Origin: Clostridiales bacterium
Lineage (GTDB): Bacteria; Bacillota; Clostridia; Christensenellales; JAISNN01
Length of the DNA: 6,643 nt
Direction of reading: 5' to 3'
NCBI GenBank assembly: GCA_031289865.1
Contig: JAITOQ010000066.1
Coordinates: forward strand, 1 to 6,643
Notes under the pieces: model-generated
What the model was told of the DNA's origin: nothing
The model's database searches: none
What the model saw: only the letters and a program-made list of their open reading frames with translations
Part shown: positions 5,393 through 6,643 of the stretch, one piece after another
Layout: every line of letters begins with the position of its first letter
How positions within the stretch are numbered: the stretch's first letter is position 1
Position numbers and translations under genes: made by a program

Positions 5393-5435
5393 TAAGGTCG
5401 TTTGAAATTCAAACGGCTTTATTTTTATTATTTTT
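5393..5435 (+). terminator. Intrinsic terminator of the DUF805 gene
   Basis: GTCGTTTGA (5397-5405) pairs with TCAAACGGC (5409-5417) around loop AAT, and the stem can extend by TAAG/TTTA. A T-rich tract follows (5418-5435: TTTATTTTTATTATTTTT). It separates the DUF805 gene from the symporter promoter. Confidence 0.85.
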
Positions 5436-5459
5436 CTGAAAATTATTTTTGAAAAAGTA

Positions 5460-5488
5460 TTGTAATTTATGCGGAAGTATGATATCAT
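5460..5488 (+). promoter_or_regulatory. Sigma-A-type promoter of the sugar symporter
   Basis: TTGTAA (5460-5465), a 17-bp spacer and TATCAT (5483-5488) make the best housekeeping promoter in the window. Transcription would start near 5495, at the foot of the leader hairpin, giving a leader of about 86 nt. Confidence 0.7.
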
Positions 5489-5489
5489 A
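5478..5489 (+). promoter_or_regulatory. Operator-like palindrome over the symporter -10 box
   Basis: TATGATATCATA is a perfect 12-bp palindrome covering the whole -10 hexamer, where a bound repressor would block polymerase. It is AT-rich and lacks the central CG of typical LacI-family operators. No regulator gene is visible nearby. Confidence 0.35.
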
Positions 5490-5490
5490 T

Positions 5491-5535
5491 AACAGACTGC
5501 TTTTTAAGCCCGTTATCGGGCGCAAAAAGTCTGTT
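5491..5535 (+). promoter_or_regulatory. Long hairpin at the 5' end of the symporter transcript
   Basis: AACAGACT (5491-5498) pairs with AGTCTGTT (5528-5535), TTTT with AAAA inside that, and a GC-rich tip GCCCG/CGGGC (5508-5512 with 5517-5521) closes on loop TTAT. No T-run follows, so it is not a terminator. It could stabilise the transcript, act as a regulatory leader, or its tip could be a DNA operator just after the start site. Confidence 0.55.
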
Positions 5536-5580
5536 CGAAACAAAAAAAACTAAAGAATACAAAACGGGAGAAAACGCGGA

Positions 5581-6643
5581 ATGAACATAGTCAGCAAGCT
5601 CTATCATGAGTTAACGGGTCATTGGAAAACCCCTAAAGAGGGCAACAGCCTCGGGTACAAAGAAATTCTTTTGCACGGCATAGGCGGTAACGGCGTTTCG
5701 CTTTTTGAGGGAATGAACGGCTATGCGGGGACGGCGGTCACAAGCGCGCTGACGGCGATGATTTACGGCATATTGCCGATGCATATATGGCTTATCGGCA
5801 TGATAGTCGCGCTTGTCAGCTTGGTGAGAATGCCGCTCACGGGCTTTATTATAGACAATACAAATACAAAGCTCGGCAAATTCCGACCGCTTATTCTGAT
5901 GCTGGCGATACCCTCCGCTCTGTTATTGATTGCGCTCGCGTACATACCCGCTCAATTTATGACGCCCGACGGCTATACGGCGCGGCTTGTTTCGTTTACG
6001 ATAATTTCGGCACTGCTCGCGTTTTTTCTCCCGACCCTAAGTACCGTGTACGAGGGCTTGTCGCAAGTCATGACGATGAATACGCAAGAGCGGGGCGGCT
6101 TCTTTGCGATTTTAAACGTCATAAGGAATTTGTCGGTTTCGGTAATGCAGATAGTTCTGCCGCTGTTTTCCGTAATGGTCGGCGGTATGGAGCATATCAC
6201 AATCTATCAGATTGCATTTCCTATCCTTGTGGTGATAGGAGTGGGCGCGTCGCTTGCGTCGGTATTCGGAGTCAAGGAGAGAATGATTATCCCGAAAGAC
6301 AAAAGCAACAAGGTCAGCTTTTGGCTCGGAATGAAGCGTTGTATAAAAAACAAATACTTTTTGATCAAGGTGTCGAGTGATATTTTGAGCGCGCTCAGAG
6401 GCTCGGCAAATATCGTGTTTTGGATCTGTATTTATTCGATAGGAGGCGACAAGGGAAATCAGGTGTTCGGTATTGCCGCCGCCGTACTCGGCTTCGGGCA
6501 TGTCCCCGGTATGCTGTTAGCACCGCTTATCGTCAAAAAATTCGGAAAACAAAGGAGCTTTATCGGTACGCATATCCTCGGAATACTTACGACTCTGCCG
6601 ATGCTGTTTTTTTTAAACAGTCCGTTTATGCTCTTGGCTATGA
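5581..6643 (+). CDS. MFS sugar-cation symporter, GPH family (3' end outside window)
   Basis: The frame is open from ATG 5581 to the right edge, giving 354 residues without a stop. The N-terminus MNIVSKLYHELTGHWK is cytosolic, then hydrophobic helices follow one another. The GPH/MFS_2 signature is clear: RMPLTGFIIDNTNTKLGKFRP (83-103), with the conserved Asp (92) and the LGKFRP loop after the second or third helix as in MelB-type carriers, and TMNTQERGGFFAILNVIRN (165-183), the conserved ER loop. VKKFGKQRSF (318-327) is the equivalent loop in the second half. Such carriers import glycosides, pentosides or hexuronides with Na+ or H+; the substrate is unknown, and the nearby mannosidase only hints at an oligosaccharide. 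GGGAG (5566-5570) lies 10 nt upstream, and an in-frame TAA at 5551 rules out earlier starts. About 100 or more residues are missing. Confidence 0.9.
   Translation, partial: MNIVSKLYHELTGHWKTPKEGNSLGYKEILLHGIGGNGVSLFEGMNGYAGTAVTSALTAMIYGILPMHIWLIGMIVALVSLVRMPLTGFIIDNTNTKLGKFRPLILMLAIPSALLLIALAYIPAQFMTPDGYTARLVSFTIISALLAFFLPTLSTVYEGLSQVMTMNTQERGGFFAILNVIRNLSVSVMQIVLPLFSVMVGGMEHITIYQIAFPILVVIGVGASLASVFGVKERMIIPKDKSNKVSFWLGMKRCIKNKYFLIKVSSDILSALRGSANIVFWICIYSIGGDKGNQVFGIAAAVLGFGHVPGMLLAPLIVKKFGKQRSFIGTHILGILTTLPMLFFLNSPFMLLAM

Noticed and set aside
5787..6380. 197-codon plus-strand open frame
   Set aside because: It is an out-of-frame shadow of the symporter frame starting at 5581, which has clear GPH motifs; the shadow's translation is low in hydrophobic runs and matches no family.
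6112..6501. 129-codon minus-strand open frame
   Set aside because: Antisense shadow of the symporter; no ribosome binding site or recognisable domain.

Overview
The window looks like part of a chromosome from a moderate-GC, spore-forming-lineage Firmicute (Clostridia), probably an anaerobe living on carbohydrates. The evidence is a YlmC/YmxH-type PRC-barrel sporulation protein, strong GGAGG-type ribosome binding sites, AT-rich intergenic DNA with ordinary -35/-10 boxes, and sugar-related genes at both ends: a GH38 alpha-mannosidase and a GPH/MFS sugar symporter. The species cannot be named from this sequence.

Layout from left to right. (1) The C-terminal 429 codons of a GH38 alpha-mannosidase, cut by the left edge (1-1290). 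(2) A dispersed repeat of about 130-140 bp, copy A (1312-1452). (3) A cytidylate-kinase-like P-loop kinase (1491-2228) with a 60-residue C-terminal appendage whose last codons lie inside repeat copy B (2211-2343). (4) A 335-bp gap holding repeat copy B, a candidate promoter and a well-formed three-stem RNA fold (2400-2519). (5) Citrate synthase (2564-3961). (6) A short imperfect tandem duplication of the citrate synthase 3' end, leading directly into a cytoplasmic CBM9-like protein (4007-4594). (7) The sporulation PRC-barrel gene on the minus strand (4591-4848), whose stop codon overlaps that of the CBM9-like gene. (8) A divergent promoter region, then a small DUF805-type membrane protein (5012-5350) with a clear intrinsic terminator. 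(9) A good sigma-A-type promoter with an operator-like palindrome and a long leader hairpin, then an MFS/GPH sugar-cation symporter (5581 to the right edge), also truncated.

The genes do not form one coherent pathway. Mannosidase, CBM9-like protein and symporter fit glycan or sugar use, and citrate synthase supplies citrate, in such anaerobes mainly for 2-oxoglutarate/glutamate synthesis. Citrate synthase and the CBM9-like gene are probably co-transcribed: they are 45 bp apart with no terminator or obvious promoter between them. The symporter has its own terminator-insulated promoter.

I did not find a convincing new multi-gene system (no defence, CRISPR, phage or biosynthetic cluster). The best leads are the structured leader before citrate synthase, the pair of direct repeats bracketing the kinase gene and supplying its C-terminus, the duplicated 3' end that seems to have become the translation start region of the next gene, the kinase's possible ParB/sulfiredoxin-like tail, and the operator/hairpin arrangement at the symporter promoter.
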